From contig NC_049980.1 of the NCBI RefSeq assembly GCF_000003815.2, positions 33,882,830 through 33,946,829 on the forward strand: a stretch of DNA of 64,000 nt. Direction: 5' to 3'. Source of the DNA: Branchiostoma floridae. Taxonomy: Eukaryota; Chordata; Leptocardii; Amphioxiformes; Branchiostomatidae. Positions 24,301 through 32,573 of the stretch are shown here, piece by piece. The translations under genes were made by a program, and so were the position numbers. The notes under the pieces were generated by a model. It did not search any database and was not told the origin of the DNA. It saw only the letters and a program-made list of their open reading frames with translations. Numbering within the stretch: position 1 is the first letter of the stretch; every line of letters starts with the position of its first letter.

Positions 24301-25539
24301 TAAAAAATGACATAAAAACACAAAAAGGCACAATACTTGTCGTTGTGTCCTGTATCAAAGGGTTTATGTAAGGTTTTTTCTTGCATGTTCCCATCTAAAC
24401 TCAAGTGTTCTTCAACAAACTCATTCTTGGAAAACTTCATGTAAAAATATTTTCTCAACACACGTACATAGTCATAAATGACAGCATTATGTACATGTGT
24501 GTACATTTGTTCTTGCAAAGGGTGGGAGGGGGGCAGCAACTTGTGTGAAGGCAAATTCCATATAGAGAAAAGTTCTGTTCTACATATAAAAGAGCACTTT
24601 ATATACTCCTGTATATAGCAATCCAAATCTCAGTGATACATGAGAATATCATTGGTCTAACTGTCAAACTTGGTACATTACTTACGGATAAATCTGACAT
24701 ATTGGACCTGTAAAACTTCAGAAACACACCAGAAAGAACATGTCCATAACAACAGACAAATGCTACCGTTTACTTCTTTAGTTCTACACTATTTTCCGCA
24801 CCATATGCTACAACAGTGGGTACAATTCGCTATATCTAAGCTGAACATTTTTCACAAAAATTGGCCGCATGTTTCGTGTACTAACACCCACATCATTCCC
24901 GATAACTTTCATGGGCAGGTCGCTCATTTTTACCCGGCAAAAACTGAGAAAGAAGGCTAAAAAGGCAGAGATTTTGGCGGGGAAAGAGTCGCTAGCATAC
25001 CTTGAGTCTCCACTCTCGGCCGAAGACGGCTGTTCTCTGGAGTTGTCGCCGTTTTCTAGCGTGTAAGGAGGGATGTTCTGGGGTTGGGACACCTTGTTGG
25101 ACCCAGTGTCGGGGTCCTGGAAAGTCGTCGAAATGTCGGGAGGGAGAAAGTTGCCGTCGAACTCGGCCTCTGGCAGGCCCTCGACTGTGGTAAGAGAGGG
25201 CGAGGCAGCCGGGATGTGGGACTGAGTGCGCCCGCCGACTCGCTCAACACCGGCCCCGTAAGATAACGAACCAAACTGGGGAAAAAATAAAGAGTTTGGT
25301 CAGGTTGTCGTCGGGAAATTCTGCATCCTATTCGTCCGAACACATAAACCTTTCCTCGGCGAGAACACTGCCACATGTGCTGAAAATAACTGCAAAAATG
25401 CCAAGTATTTGTCCAAGAATCCGACAAAAACTAGCACGTGGTGGTCTTCCGAACGCTTTGCAACTGCTTGGAGTGCACAAAAACGCAATTTGAGCGTGGA
25501 AAACGGGGTATAAAAGGGGGAAGCTCAGACCTGTTCCAT
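374..25539 (-). CDS. Chd1/2: CHD1/CHD2-type chromodomain helicase, N-terminal two thirds (partial, runs off left edge)
   Basis: ATP-dependent nucleosome remodeller of the CHD1/CHD2 subfamily, acting on transcribed chromatin. Exons (minus): 25531-25642, 25001-25275, 11203-11503, 10322-10408, 9332-9426, 8537-8691, 7978-8095, 7373-7500, 7001-7223, 6405-6505, 1462-1646, 374-501; all junctions are GT/AG and keep phase. Counting from the ATG at 25539 ([10 protein letters not shown]) gives 601 residues plus 2 nt. Order: Ser/Glu-rich acidic N-terminus, a conserved [16 protein letters not shown] block, basic linker, chromodomain 1 (about residues 350-490, [17 protein letters not shown]), chromodomain 2 (about 500-560, [17 protein letters not shown]), then the pre-helicase block [11 protein letters not shown] and [20 protein letters not shown]. 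The DEAD/H ATPase core is off the window. Block matches favour CHD2 in the N-terminus and either paralogue in the chromodomains, so a pre-duplication CHD1/2 orthologue is likely. Start uncertain: exon 25531-25642 is open upstream of the ATG. Confidence 0.93.
569..740 (-). repeat. Partial tandem duplicates of a Chd1/2 exon start
   Basis: Immediately upstream (in gene orientation) of the exon 374-501 lie two extra copies of its acceptor end plus flanking intron. Copy 2 (569-627) keeps an AG acceptor and an open frame reading [19 protein letters not shown]. Copy 3 (704-740) is shorter, with an insertion. The exon's GTACAGG motif begins at 451, 569 and 704, so spacing is 118 then 135 bp. The intron segment ACTTGAGATAAGACAAAA is repeated with each unit. 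Copies 2 and 3 lack the rest of the exon and a clear donor, so they are probably non-functional, though copy 2's acceptor could compete. Confidence 0.85.
1080..1461. mobile_element. Dispersed repeat abutting the Chd1/2 chromodomain-2 splice donor
   Basis: Sequence from about 1080 to 1461 belongs to a dispersed family: an element with CCTGGATGTC, a nearby TTAACG or CGACG, and a GAAACGGTCAGACG block. Relatives are seen at about 19058-19085, 41940-42008, 55650-55945 and 57075. The copy ends exactly at the exon boundary: the donor GTATGCCAAAAAGCAGTTACTCAAGC aligns with repeat sequence found elsewhere as ATACGCCAAAAAGTAGTTACTCAAGC. It looks like a retroelement tail or MITE; the class is not determined. 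Confidence 0.55.
2811..3009. mobile_element. PIF/Harbinger-like MITE (copy 1)
   Basis: A 199 bp palindromic element with termini GGTTAAGGTCACATTTC and GAAATGTGACCTAAGCC, GC-rich inner arms (CGGGGCCCGGCCGGG), and a 3 bp TTA duplication on both sides (2808-2810, 3010-3012). It is the same family as 39049-39249. The 3 bp TTA duplication points to PIF/Harbinger mobilisation. It has no coding capacity. Confidence 0.8.
3010..3395. mobile_element. MITE with GGCCTAGGAAAAAATGTTG-type ends
   Basis: A non-coding element whose left end (GGCCTAGGAAAAAATGTTG) is the inverted counterpart of its right end (CAACATTTTTTCTTAGGCC). It is flanked by TTACTA on both sides (3010-3015 and after 3390). A related, more diverged sequence lies at 10664-10966, sharing the blocks TAGGGATTATCTT, ATCCTTCATTA and TTTTTACTTGAATAGGAAG. 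It sits directly against the Harbinger-like MITE, so one inserted into or beside the other's target site. Confidence 0.6.
3659..3868. mobile_element. Foldback MITE with TACTGTAA ends (copy 1)
   Basis: A palindromic non-coding element starting GTACTGTAAA and ending TTACAGTAC, with internal TTCGCGGT/ACCGCGAA arms. It is the same family as 38372-38585, where the arms are better preserved. Confidence 0.6.
4852..5167. repeat. 79-bp minisatellite, four copies
   Basis: Four near-identical 79 bp units start with TGATCCAAACACACGTTAAC at 4852, 4931, 5010 and 5089. The last unit ends at 5167 with a few substitutions. Open frames across it are only repeats of the period and are not genes. It lies in a Chd1/2 intron (1647-6404). 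Confidence 0.92.
5750..6215. repeat. Duplicated segment flanking a palindromic MITE
   Basis: Segments at 5757-5850 and 6110-6205 are related (AAATGTGTCCCACCA followed by AAAATCAAAA and GGCTGTGGT). They flank the palindrome at 5911-6054, giving a local repeat-MITE-repeat structure in the intron before Chd1/2 exon 6405-6505. Confidence 0.6.
5911..6054. mobile_element. Palindromic MITE with GCATTGTGGGTAA ends (copy 1)
   Basis: Terminal inverted repeats GCATTGTGGGTAAAATGTCA and TGACATATTACCCACAATGC, with inner GAAGGC/GCCTTC arms. A second, more diverged copy is at 19511-19630. Non-coding. Confidence 0.72.
6600..6665. repeat. CAGGTC hexamer simple repeat
   Basis: Imperfect tandem CAGGTC(CAG) units in the Chd1/2 intron between exons 6405-6505 and 7001-7223. 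Confidence 0.7.
8361..8475. repeat. About 38-bp tandem repeat, three copies
   Basis: Three degenerate units of ACTGCAGCTAGGTGTCGCTGC followed by a CAGTACT-type spacer, within a Chd1/2 intron. Confidence 0.7.
8628..8664. repeat. (TCA)n trinucleotide tract inside a Chd1/2 exon
   Basis: A (TCA/ATC)n run on the plus strand encodes a poly-aspartate stretch on the minus strand in exon 8537-8691 ([20 protein letters not shown]). It is likely length-polymorphic in frame and sits in the acidic pre-chromodomain region. Confidence 0.85.
10664..10966. repeat. Diverged relative of the 3010-3395 element
   Basis: It shares TAGGGATTATCTT, ATCCTTCATTA and TTTTTACTTGAATAGGAAG with 3010-3395 in the same order. 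The terminal inverted repeats are degraded. Non-coding, in a Chd1/2 intron. Confidence 0.55.
14104..14436. repeat. About 190-bp tandem duplication
   Basis: Two diverged copies share CAGGTCTTTGCCACAA, GAAGCCCAG and CAGTACA..CTGTGTTCTCCC in the same order (about 14158-14230 and 14345-14436). Confidence 0.7.
17540..18230. repeat. Degenerate tandem array of about 170-bp units
   Basis: Repeats of GGACGTAGGTCTTCTAACATA (about 17577 and 17747) followed by later units sharing ACTTTCAGAAAGT, TCTTGACA and AAAATAGACATA (about 17945, 18115). Four diverged units; non-coding. Confidence 0.65.
18580..18760. repeat. Dispersed repeat (GACCACC/ACAGGT family)
   Basis: It contains GGTGATCGCTATAGACAGGGTTCTTATAG-like and CAGGTGGTCATTATGTAGAGGTGGTCA-like blocks (split here to short motifs), also seen at 4660-4740 and, in reverse orientation, four times at 48915-49190. 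The copy runs into the assembly gap. Confidence 0.6.
18758..18857. other. Assembly gap (100 N)
   Basis: Exactly 100 Ns, the usual placeholder for a gap of unknown size. It falls in repeat sequence of the large Chd1/2 intron, so no assigned exon is interrupted, but content is missing. Confidence 1.
19511..19630. mobile_element. Palindromic MITE with GCATTGTGGG ends (copy 2)
   Basis: A diverged copy of the 5911-6054 element: GCATTGTGGGCAAGATGTCA at the left, GCCTTCACTTTTGAC at the right, with the terminal few bases lost. Confidence 0.6.
25509..25516 (+). promoter_or_regulatory. TATA-box-like motif, antisense to Chd1/2
   Basis: TATAAAAG in a GGGGTATAAAAGGGGG context, next to the donor of exon 25531-25642. 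Orientation is plus. No supported plus-strand gene follows, so it may be fortuitous. Confidence 0.25.
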
Positions 25540-26030
25540 CACTTGTTGGAGAGGCGATGGTGGCCGCCCCTCATGTGCGCCTGTAGAGGTCGACTCTGCG
25601 TGCGAAGAATCGTGAATTTCCGGCACCCTGTTGGTCCTAAACCTGTAAATAAGGTACAAAATGACAGTCAGGGAAACGCTGAAGTAACGGTGTGAGATTT
25701 TAGACCGCGCGAGGCCAAAAGGAACCGTTTCCAGCAGATTTTCCAGGACAACGGCCGCTGCAGACAAGATGTCGTTTGAGCCTTCAGCACCCGAAACAAA
25801 AAAAATCACCGCGCTATTTTGCCACTTTTCCTACCAACTAGATCAATTTGGACAGCACAGAAACGTTCTCTTAAAAATATAGATCCCATTCCTTCGATAA
25901 TGACACGCCTGGGCCAATAGCAACCCCCCTTTTCGGAGAATGTTGAAAAAAAAGTACGCACTGAGAAATTTTGCCCGCGTTCAGTCGCCATATTTGCTTC
26001 TTCCTCCCACAGTGTCGCGCGCAGGGGGTT
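25531..26030 (-). promoter_or_regulatory. Chd1/2 5' region with YY1-like motif and alternative start
   Basis: Upstream of the first assigned Chd1/2 exon the minus strand carries ATGGCGAC preceded by CAAAT (25984-25996), a YY1-like ATGGCG element typical of TATA-less promoters. It is also a possible translation start (MATERGQNFS, ATG at 25991) followed by a weak GT in phase 0, which would be compatible with direct joining to the exon at 25275. The exon 25531-25642 starts in phase 2, so it needs another 5' exon or is mostly untranslated. I cannot decide between these from sequence alone. A GC-rich GCGCGCGA block lies at about 26015-26022. Confidence 0.4.
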
Positions 26031-26671
26031 GTGGGTAGAGTTAATTGATCCACCTGATACAGGCCAGGTGAGACAGGTGTGCGGATTTCAGGTGATTTAC
26101 TAACAATAACGGACAATTTAAAACAAACAAACATCTAGAATCCATTGTGCAAACCACATGTCAAAGTACGAGTTACCGGAAAAACAAATACAGGGAATAA
26201 AACTGAATAAAAAGTGTAGAAAGTAAAATGGTGATCCCAATCTAAAGTTTGGCTTTCTTAAAAATTAGAAATTCACATTGGCCAGGATATATCGATAAGT
26301 TGTGAAGTCCTGAAATGACGTGCAAATCGACCTATTTCCAACTGTGGAATTGTTCTGGGCATTGATTTGTTGTCAACTGAATAATTAATGTGACAATATC
26401 CGCTTTACATTAGCTGACCTGATGGGCGTTCAATTTTTCTCCTGCAGTTCAGTAATTATCCGCCAGAAGTGCAAGTGTCCACATCGTGGCATTGTAATGT
26501 TTGTTTATGTACTATTCAGTTTAGTTTTAGTAACGCAACTGAGATAATTGTTTTGGTTAGCAATATAATACAAAGCATTAGTAAGAAAATATCCTGCTTG
26601 TTTATAAAAATCTTGTTTAGGATTAGACGTTGAGTTTATATACTTTTATGCGCGGACAATCTTCACCAAAT

Positions 26672-26744
26672 GTCACCGTAGTGTAGTGGTTATCACGTGC
26701 GCCTCACACGCGCAAGGTCCCCGGTTCGATCCCGGGCGGTGACA
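26672..26744 (+). tRNA. tRNA-Val-CAC: tRNA-Val (anticodon CAC)
   Basis: A complete cloverleaf. The acceptor stem GTCACCG pairs with CGGTGAC, the discriminator is A, there is a GTG/CAC D-stem, and anticodon stem TGCGC/GCGCA closes loop CTCACAC with anticodon CAC at 26705-26707. The T-arm is CCCGG/CCGGG around TTCGATC. Internal Pol III A box TAGTGTAGTGG and B box GGTTCGATCCC are intact; a TTTTT terminator follows 8 bp downstream. No intron, no encoded CCA, as expected for a eukaryotic nuclear tRNA. It delivers valine at GUG codons. It lies alone between the Chd1/2 promoter and the forkhead gene. Confidence 0.97.
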
Positions 26745-27001
26745 ATGTCTTTTTGTCAGCTCTAACAATTCCTTTTTATCTGTTTTATACTTTGTTTATA
26801 AGATTTTCGTAGTAACGTAGTACGTTAATCTGGGTCATAAATTGATGTTTTTTTCTGTTGTATGAATCTTTTTTGACTGTAAGGAGGATTTGAACCCAGA
26901 ACCCCTGGGTCTTGGGCCAAGTGACGTTTAGTTACACAACACGAAATCACAGAAAGACGCTGGGAAACATAGCAGAAAAAAATCTACATGGTGTAACTTA
27001 T

Positions 27002-27243
27002 GCCCCCTTTCCACTAGACGGCGATCGCACTGCGCTCTAACTGCGACCAGCATAGGATATGTGTAATCTTCGCTTTCATACTGGGTATATCATACAAAAC
27101 GTAAAAGTGCGACTAAAGAAGACAACAAAACGCACAAAGTGTAAAAAGATTCGTTTCTTTTCTATACAATTCGTTGAGCGAAATGCCAGATTTTAGGTCG
27201 CAGAGAGAGCGCGGCGAGAGCGCCGTCCTAGTGGAAAGGGAGT
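27002..27243. mobile_element. Palindromic MITE with CCCTTTCCACTAG ends
   Basis: Left end CCCCCTTTCCACTAGACGGCG and right end CGCCGTCCTAGTGGAAAGGGAG (about 20 matching positions), with inner GCGCTCT/AGAGCGC arms. About 240 bp, non-coding. Target duplication not clear. Confidence 0.7.
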
Positions 27244-27512
27244 ATTACTTATAACACTGTAATTTTTCAAACGTCATTTTGGGGACACTTTTTCCAGATA
27301 ATCCCTCTTTCGGGACCTATTTATAGGCCCCCAACAACAACAAGTTGAACAACAAGAAAATTAAACCCTCTGTTATGAAACAAAATTGAACTTGCTGTTT
27401 TGTTAATGCATACTCTCAAGGTTTCACTTAGTCGCTAATCCCTATGTTATCTTTGCCCCACTTTTTTTGCCTCTCAGTCACAATACACATCAGCGTTGTT
27501 GCTACTTTTGTC

Positions 27513-27646
27513 TAATCTCCAAGCAGACCTTGCTGTGGCAAATGGGAAGGAGTTTAGCCGGCATAGGAGTTATTGGCCAATCAGGCTCCTCCATCTGTCG
27601 GCTAAACGCCTTCGCATTTGCCACAGCAAGATCTGCTTGGAGATTA
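27513..27646. mobile_element. CTCCAAGCAG foldback element with 9-bp target duplication
   Basis: A 134 bp element with nearly 50 bp perfect-to-good inverted arms starting TAATCTCCAAGCAGA and ending TCTGCTTGGAGATTA. It is flanked by a 9 bp direct repeat ACTTTTGTC (27504-27512 and 27647-27655). Non-coding; best-preserved member of the family in this window. Confidence 0.9.
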
Positions 27647-28929
27647 ACTTTTGTCTCCGCTTTGTTTCTGTGCTTTTTTTAGTACTCTCCAAGCAGAGGT
27701 TGAGTCGCGGGGATATAGTAGTAGTCGGGAAATTTACCGGCTCGCTCTTAATTCCCGTCGAAAACTTAGCACCTAGTTACCAAACGGTCTGAATGTGTCA
27801 AAGTAATTATATCTAAAAGGCTTGTACCGTTTCGTTCTGTAGCGACTCAACCATTTTTTTAGACCTTATTTAAGAAGAATCCAAATTGACCTTCGGGTCG
27901 CTTTTCCTGGTGTCATGAGAGAAGGGATTAATCTTGTTGTCTATGTTGCAGTTGGTGTTCTTTTTTTTTAGCGCATTTTGCCGTGTTTAATTTTTTCTAG
28001 AGGTGCGCTCTTCCTAGCCTGTGTTTACACAAGCTCTCGCTGGCTGGAGTTAATGACCCCCTCCCCGTGGCGGCAATCGTAGGGCCGGCCGCTAGGGGCG
28101 CGATTTTAGTCAGGCTACGCTCTTCCTATGGTTAACGTTACGCTATTTTAAAAAGCGTACACCTCCAGAAAAAAACATACAAAACTTTGCCAAACACACC
28201 CAAATAGCCCCAACTACAATCTGCTTGGAGATTAACAGTTTACACCATTCAAGGTCTAATAAGATGTTTGAATCCAAAATACACATTTATCCTTACACAT
28301 GCACTAATCTTTCTGGTGAATGACTTTGATGTGGCAACCAATTCTGGGAGGAAAATGACTCGGCAGGTATCATTATTAAGGCTTTCCTATCAGGATAGAA
28401 TTGCACATGCAAAACCTCTTTTTCTCAAGAATAAAGCTATAATAATTCTTCACTGTTCTGTCAGACGAGACCACAGTGCTTTACAGGAAAATGCTCGTTA
28501 ACCTAAGAAAAGTAACAGAAATGACATCAAGGTTTCCGACAGGAAGCGTCCATTACGTCTCACAGTCGCTAACAAAAAGGCACTGCGGGATAATTATCCA
28601 ATCAATTAGGCAAATCTGTCCGTCCGCGAGCGCCAATTAACACCCGATTCATGCCTGCAGAAAAGGGACGATGGCCCGGCATTGTGGAAGGCGCTGTTTC
28701 ATTATCACTTGTTTTTATATGAAAACAGAGCCGCGAAAACACCGACAAGAACACACATATGTCATAACGTATGGAGAGCAGGCACTGGCACAAAGAAGAA
28801 CGCCATCATAGCCGGACGTCTCAGGTGTACTTGCGCTCATCATTTGAAGAGCTTCTTCCTGACTTCGCGGCCGTGTTTTCACCTGGAGAAGTTGTACTTG
28901 TAGCTGGGAGTGTGTGTGAGGTGGACGCC

Positions 28930-31900
28930 ATGGCCCTACTTCACGACTGGACCGCGCCGCTAACCGTACAGGGCGCTGCCCGCGACGTCCCCTGCACGGT
29001 GCCGGGAGAGATCCAGAGGAGTGCCGAGCGCGTGGCCGGATCTCTGTCGCCGCCCTCCGAGGCAAACTCCGACGACATCGCCGAGACTCCGGACAGCACG
29101 ACTTCAGACGCGTCTTCTCCTTCTTCTTCTGAGGAAAAGGGAGAGGTAATGTATTTGAAAAGTTTTACTTTTATTCTAATTCAAGTTTTCTATTGTATGT
29201 TGTTGGCAAGCAAGGTGGATGACGATGTGGTTGAATCTGCGAACTGATATTTTTTTCTGAATCTCGGACTAAAACACATTTGACAAGAGAGTTTTCAGTT
29301 GGCCGAAAAAAGTACTCTGCCAATAAAAAAAGTACTTGTAGTAGGCCAAAATGCGTTTTGTGTAGTCTCTACCAGACTCCTCTCGTAACTGGAATAGTGA
29401 AACTTTGCCAGAAAATTTGCCAAGGGATTTAGTCGGCTCAAGGTCATAGTCCTTTTAATACCTTAGTCGACTATAGAGTCACTCGTCACGTGTGTTGACC
29501 ACGGCGAGCTCTTCTGGCATATAATTCAGTCTATTTGACCAATGACTACTATGTATGTAGTCTGATAGACGCTGCGTTTTAGGACATTATTCCAAGCGAT
29601 CCATGTTCACGATCAATATCATACATGATTCCCTTCTATCTACAAAGTTCTCGATCGTGCCTGTGTTCTACCAAGGACGTTTTTCAACTTCAAATTTTTA
29701 AACTTTGGCTCTACATCCACACATTCCACATGAACGCACAGCAAATTCCAAGCCGAACGTTCCCAAAATTGCCGCCTAGGCTCATTTAAAATGTATGTAG
29801 AAAAATGTCTTGTTTCGATTTATTTGGGGTAGGGCAAAACTGGCGTATATAATTTTGTTTTCTTTGATTTCATGTTCATGTGCTAGTCGTTTGATCCGTG
29901 GATGTGTATTGACAGATGTGTAGTGTGCGAGTGTGTTTTGACTGTACCTTTGTTAGACACTTGGCGATGTGTATTGTAACGTTTGTTCAGTGAGGCTTCA
30001 ATCACTCGGTTTGTTCAAGTCTATAAAAACAACGTTACAGAGGGGAAAACTTTGTGACTTTTCAGTCCGGAATGTTTGGACTTATCGTTGCCATCAAACG
30101 CATTTATACCAAGGTATACATTGACCGACAGCGACGTTTGATTCTATTAAACAATCTTTGATACAAATATCCAACTAACATTTCAAATGAGTACCAAGGA
30201 GGTTTTTCAACCTCCTTGTGAATACTTTGCATCGGTCTTGAGTTGTCAGGTATTGACGTTCACTTTTATTGGGGCCTGCAATTTACCATCAGCGCTATGT
30301 ATACGCTGAATTTAGATATAAAGGGGATACATGTTCTACTTCAACTAGAAAGCGATAATTTGAATTTGCATTGGTATACATTTTGTGTATCTCCATTTTT
30401 ATGCAGATATTGAAGTTGTTCATTCATTGTCCACAGGACACAGACACGAAGCCGCCATACTCGTACATCGCCCTGATCGTCATGGCGTTACGGAGCTCGC
30501 CGCTAGGGGCGCTTCCTCTCACGGGCATATACGAGTTCATCGAGCGGACGTTCCCGTACTTCCGGCGGAACAAGCGTCGGTGGCAGAACTCCATCCGGCA
30601 CAACCTGTCACTCAACGACTGCTTCGTCAAGGTGGGCAGAAGTGACTGTGACGTTTGAACGGAAATTTAGATTAAAAAAAAAAACTATTTTAAACGATAT
30701 GCCTACTCTCCAAGCAGAGGTTAGGCTCCGGCTGCTTTTTAACGTTCTTTTTTAGTCGTTTTTATCGGGCTTTTTATTTTGTATTTCATCTTGCTGTGTC
30801 AAAACCTAAGTTTGGCTGGCGTACTTCAAGAAAAATGACAAAATAGAAAGCTCGATAAAAACGACTAAAAAGCAGCCGGAGCCTAACCTCTGCTTGGAGA
30901 GTAGATATGCCTTGGTCACCGTGATTTCCAAACCGGGGCCCGGCAGCTTTCGGGAACGAAAAATATGATGCAAAATACACCAAAATACACAAAACGTAAA
31001 AAAAAAAGAGCAATGGGCATGATTTGTGTTCATTTTCGGGTATACATTTTTACTTTTAGTTTCCCCCCAAAAGCCCAGCCGGGCCTCGATTGGAAAATGC
31101 GTTTAACATATACTGAGACTTCTAGGACCATTGATGGCACGCTCTTCAAATATTTTAAGTACACAAAAATCTATTGCATACAGCGTTAAGTGGTGCAAAA
31201 TAGCGTATACTGTGTCTGTAATACATGTAGTATCCACAGCGAATGGTCAGGGTCAGTGCGTACACCTGTAAGGGTCGCCTAGACAGATTCTACACAGTCC
31301 ATAATCTCCAAGCAGATCCTACGGTAGCATAAGATAGTACAGGTATACAATTCAAAAGCTGGCAAAGAAAAGGGGTGTAGCCGGCCTAGCATTCCCTAGT
31401 CAATGCACACTTCTAGGCCGGCTAAGCCAGCATTTGTCTGCTTGGAGATGAGAAAGTTCCAACGTTTCCATGGTCCGACTGACACCACCTGTGCCCTTCC
31501 GTCCAGATCCCGCGGTCCTGCGAGCAGCCCGGTAACTTGGGTAAGGGCGGTCTGTGGGCGCTCCCGATGATCCCGACTGCGGGAACATGTTTCCTATAGG
31601 ATTACATGCATTACTGGTGTATATCATAACCGTGTAGTCCCCCCTTCCCCCTCTAGATCCCTCGGTCCTGCGAGCAGCCGGGAAAAGGCGGCCTCTGGGC
31701 GCTCCATCCCGACTGTGGGAACATGTTCGCCAAGGGAAGCTACTTACGGAGGACGGCTCGCTTCAGGTGAGGCACTTAGCTCTCCGTACAACATCTACTT
31801 TGATATTAATGATTTCATTCATTCGTTCATTCATTCGTTCATTCATTCATCCATGTATCCATCCATCCATCCATCCATCCATTCATTCATTTATTCATTC

Positions 31901-32573
31901 ATTCATCCATCCATCCATCCATCCATCCATCCATCCATCCATCCATCCAACCATCCATTTATCATTCCATTCATCCGTCCATCCAACCATTCATTCGATC
32001 ATTCGATCCATCATACATCCATTCTTTCATTTTTCTCTATTCCATTCGTCTTATAGAAGCTCCAAAACAGAAGAATCCCAGGACGGCCGGGCCCTGTACT
32101 CTCTCATGCACCCGCTCTTCAGGGGGTCTCCCTACGGCCCCACGGGTAGGCAGGGGGGTCCGGAAATCCGACCCGTGCGTTATACGGACGTTACCAGCGC
32201 AACGAGAGCGGAAGAACCTAAAAAATCCGCTCCGAGAAGCCACACATCGCCGCCGGTACCACAGAACAACTCCACCCTCCCTTGCAATCCCAGCTTGATC
32301 CCAGGGTCCTATACACGGAGCTATGGGAACGAGATGCCATCCCCATCCTCCCGTCCTACGTCATCATCTGTGGCGCAGCAATCAGGCGGCAGTAATACAC
32401 TATCGCCGCCAGGTGTCGCTCCTTACCGCGCGGTGTCGGCACCGTTCCCGCCAGTCATCCCTCCTCTCGTGCCGATGTCACCCCCCGCGAGACTTCCGTC
32501 GCCTTACCTACCGGGGTATCCCTACTGTTACGGTTACCCCTTCCTGGTACCGCTACCTTCTCTACGGCAGTGA
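28930..32573 (+). CDS. Forkhead (Fox) transcription factor
   Basis: Winged-helix transcription factor, nuclear, sequence-specific DNA binding. Four exons: 28930-29145, 30437-30631, 31657-31766, 32057-32573 (phases 0, 0, 2), total 345 aa. The forkhead domain spans about residues 76-172. It opens [14 protein letters not shown]; the recognition helix [17 protein letters not shown] is at the end of exon 2; the wing [20 protein letters not shown] is in exon 3; RRTARFR follows. An acidic/Ser-rich N-terminus precedes it, and the Pro-rich C-terminus ends in [14 protein letters not shown]. The wing most resembles FoxB/FoxAB, but I do not assign a subclass. An intron inside the domain is notable. Start chosen at 28930 (GACGCCATGG, strong context); an in-frame ATG at 28771 would add 53 residues. 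Confidence 0.93.
30704..30903. mobile_element. CTCCAAGCAG foldback element with 8-bp target duplication (Fox intron 2)
   Basis: A 200 bp element starting TACTCTCCAAGCAGAGG and ending CCTCTGCTTGGAGAGTA, with long arms (TTAGGCTCCGGCTGCTTTTT and complement). It is flanked by GATATGCC on both sides (30696-30703, 30904-30911). Its arms match 47122-47250 closely. Confidence 0.9.
30922..31108. mobile_element. Degraded Harbinger-like MITE (copy 3)
   Basis: It carries the inner arms of the 2811/39049 family (ACCGGGGCCCGGCAGC and its inverted partner) but the TIRs and TTA duplication are eroded. Confidence 0.6.
31302..31449. mobile_element. CTCCAAGCAG foldback element (Fox intron 2)
   Basis: Starts TAATCTCCAAGCAGATCCTACGG; ends TCTGCTTGGAGAT. 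Its left arm matches 45656-45811 (CTACGGTAGCATAAGATAGTA). The right arm is partly diverged, and no target duplication is recognisable. Confidence 0.75.
31507..31594 (+). pseudogene. Degenerate duplicate of forkhead exon 3 (pseudo-exon)
   Basis: A copy of the wing-coding exon lies 150 bp upstream of the real one, with its own TTCCGTCCAG acceptor. It reads IPRSCEQPG, then a 9 bp insertion (adding N, L, G), then KGGLWALP. A roughly 5 bp insertion shifts the frame there, so DCGNMF is lost. No donor equivalent to the real exon's follows. If spliced in, it would disrupt the wing of the forkhead domain. Confidence 0.85.
31811..32026. repeat. (ATTC)n/(ATCC)n tetranucleotide microsatellite
   Basis: A long ATTC/ATCC array in forkhead intron 3, ending about 30 bp before the exon 4 acceptor at 32055-32056. 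Open frames through it (IHPSIHPS-type peptides) are artefacts of the repeat. Confidence 0.95.

Larger units (their letters stand above)
11504..25000. other. Large Chd1/2 intron, no convincing gene
   Basis: A 13.5 kb intron joining the SGDS and SDESNSG exons in phase 2. I see AT-rich sequence, diverged repeats (14104-14230 against 14290-14436; 17540-18230; 19511-19630), the assembly gap, and no exon-like open frame with family similarity. Short open frames here lack splice context. Regulatory elements may be present but cannot be recognised from sequence alone. Confidence 0.6.
26745..28929. other. Intergenic region between tRNA-Val and the forkhead gene
   Basis: No gene supported. It holds a TTTCCACTAG-ended palindrome (27002-27243), one complete foldback element (27513-27646), isolated half-elements at about 27687 and 28219, and AT-rich sequence. 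A T-loop-like GGTTCAAATCC on the minus strand near 26890 is not part of a tRNA. Confidence 0.6.

Noticed and set aside
26880-26945. tRNA-like segment on the minus strand with GGGTTCAAATCC
   Set aside because: No matching acceptor or anticodon stems could be folded; at most a T-loop-like B box or a decayed tRNA-derived repeat.
31767-32056. Long open frame rich in [13 protein letters not shown] before forkhead exon 4
   Set aside because: It is the ATTC/ATCC microsatellite read through; the exon starts at the TTATAG acceptor (32057), restoring phase with exon 3.
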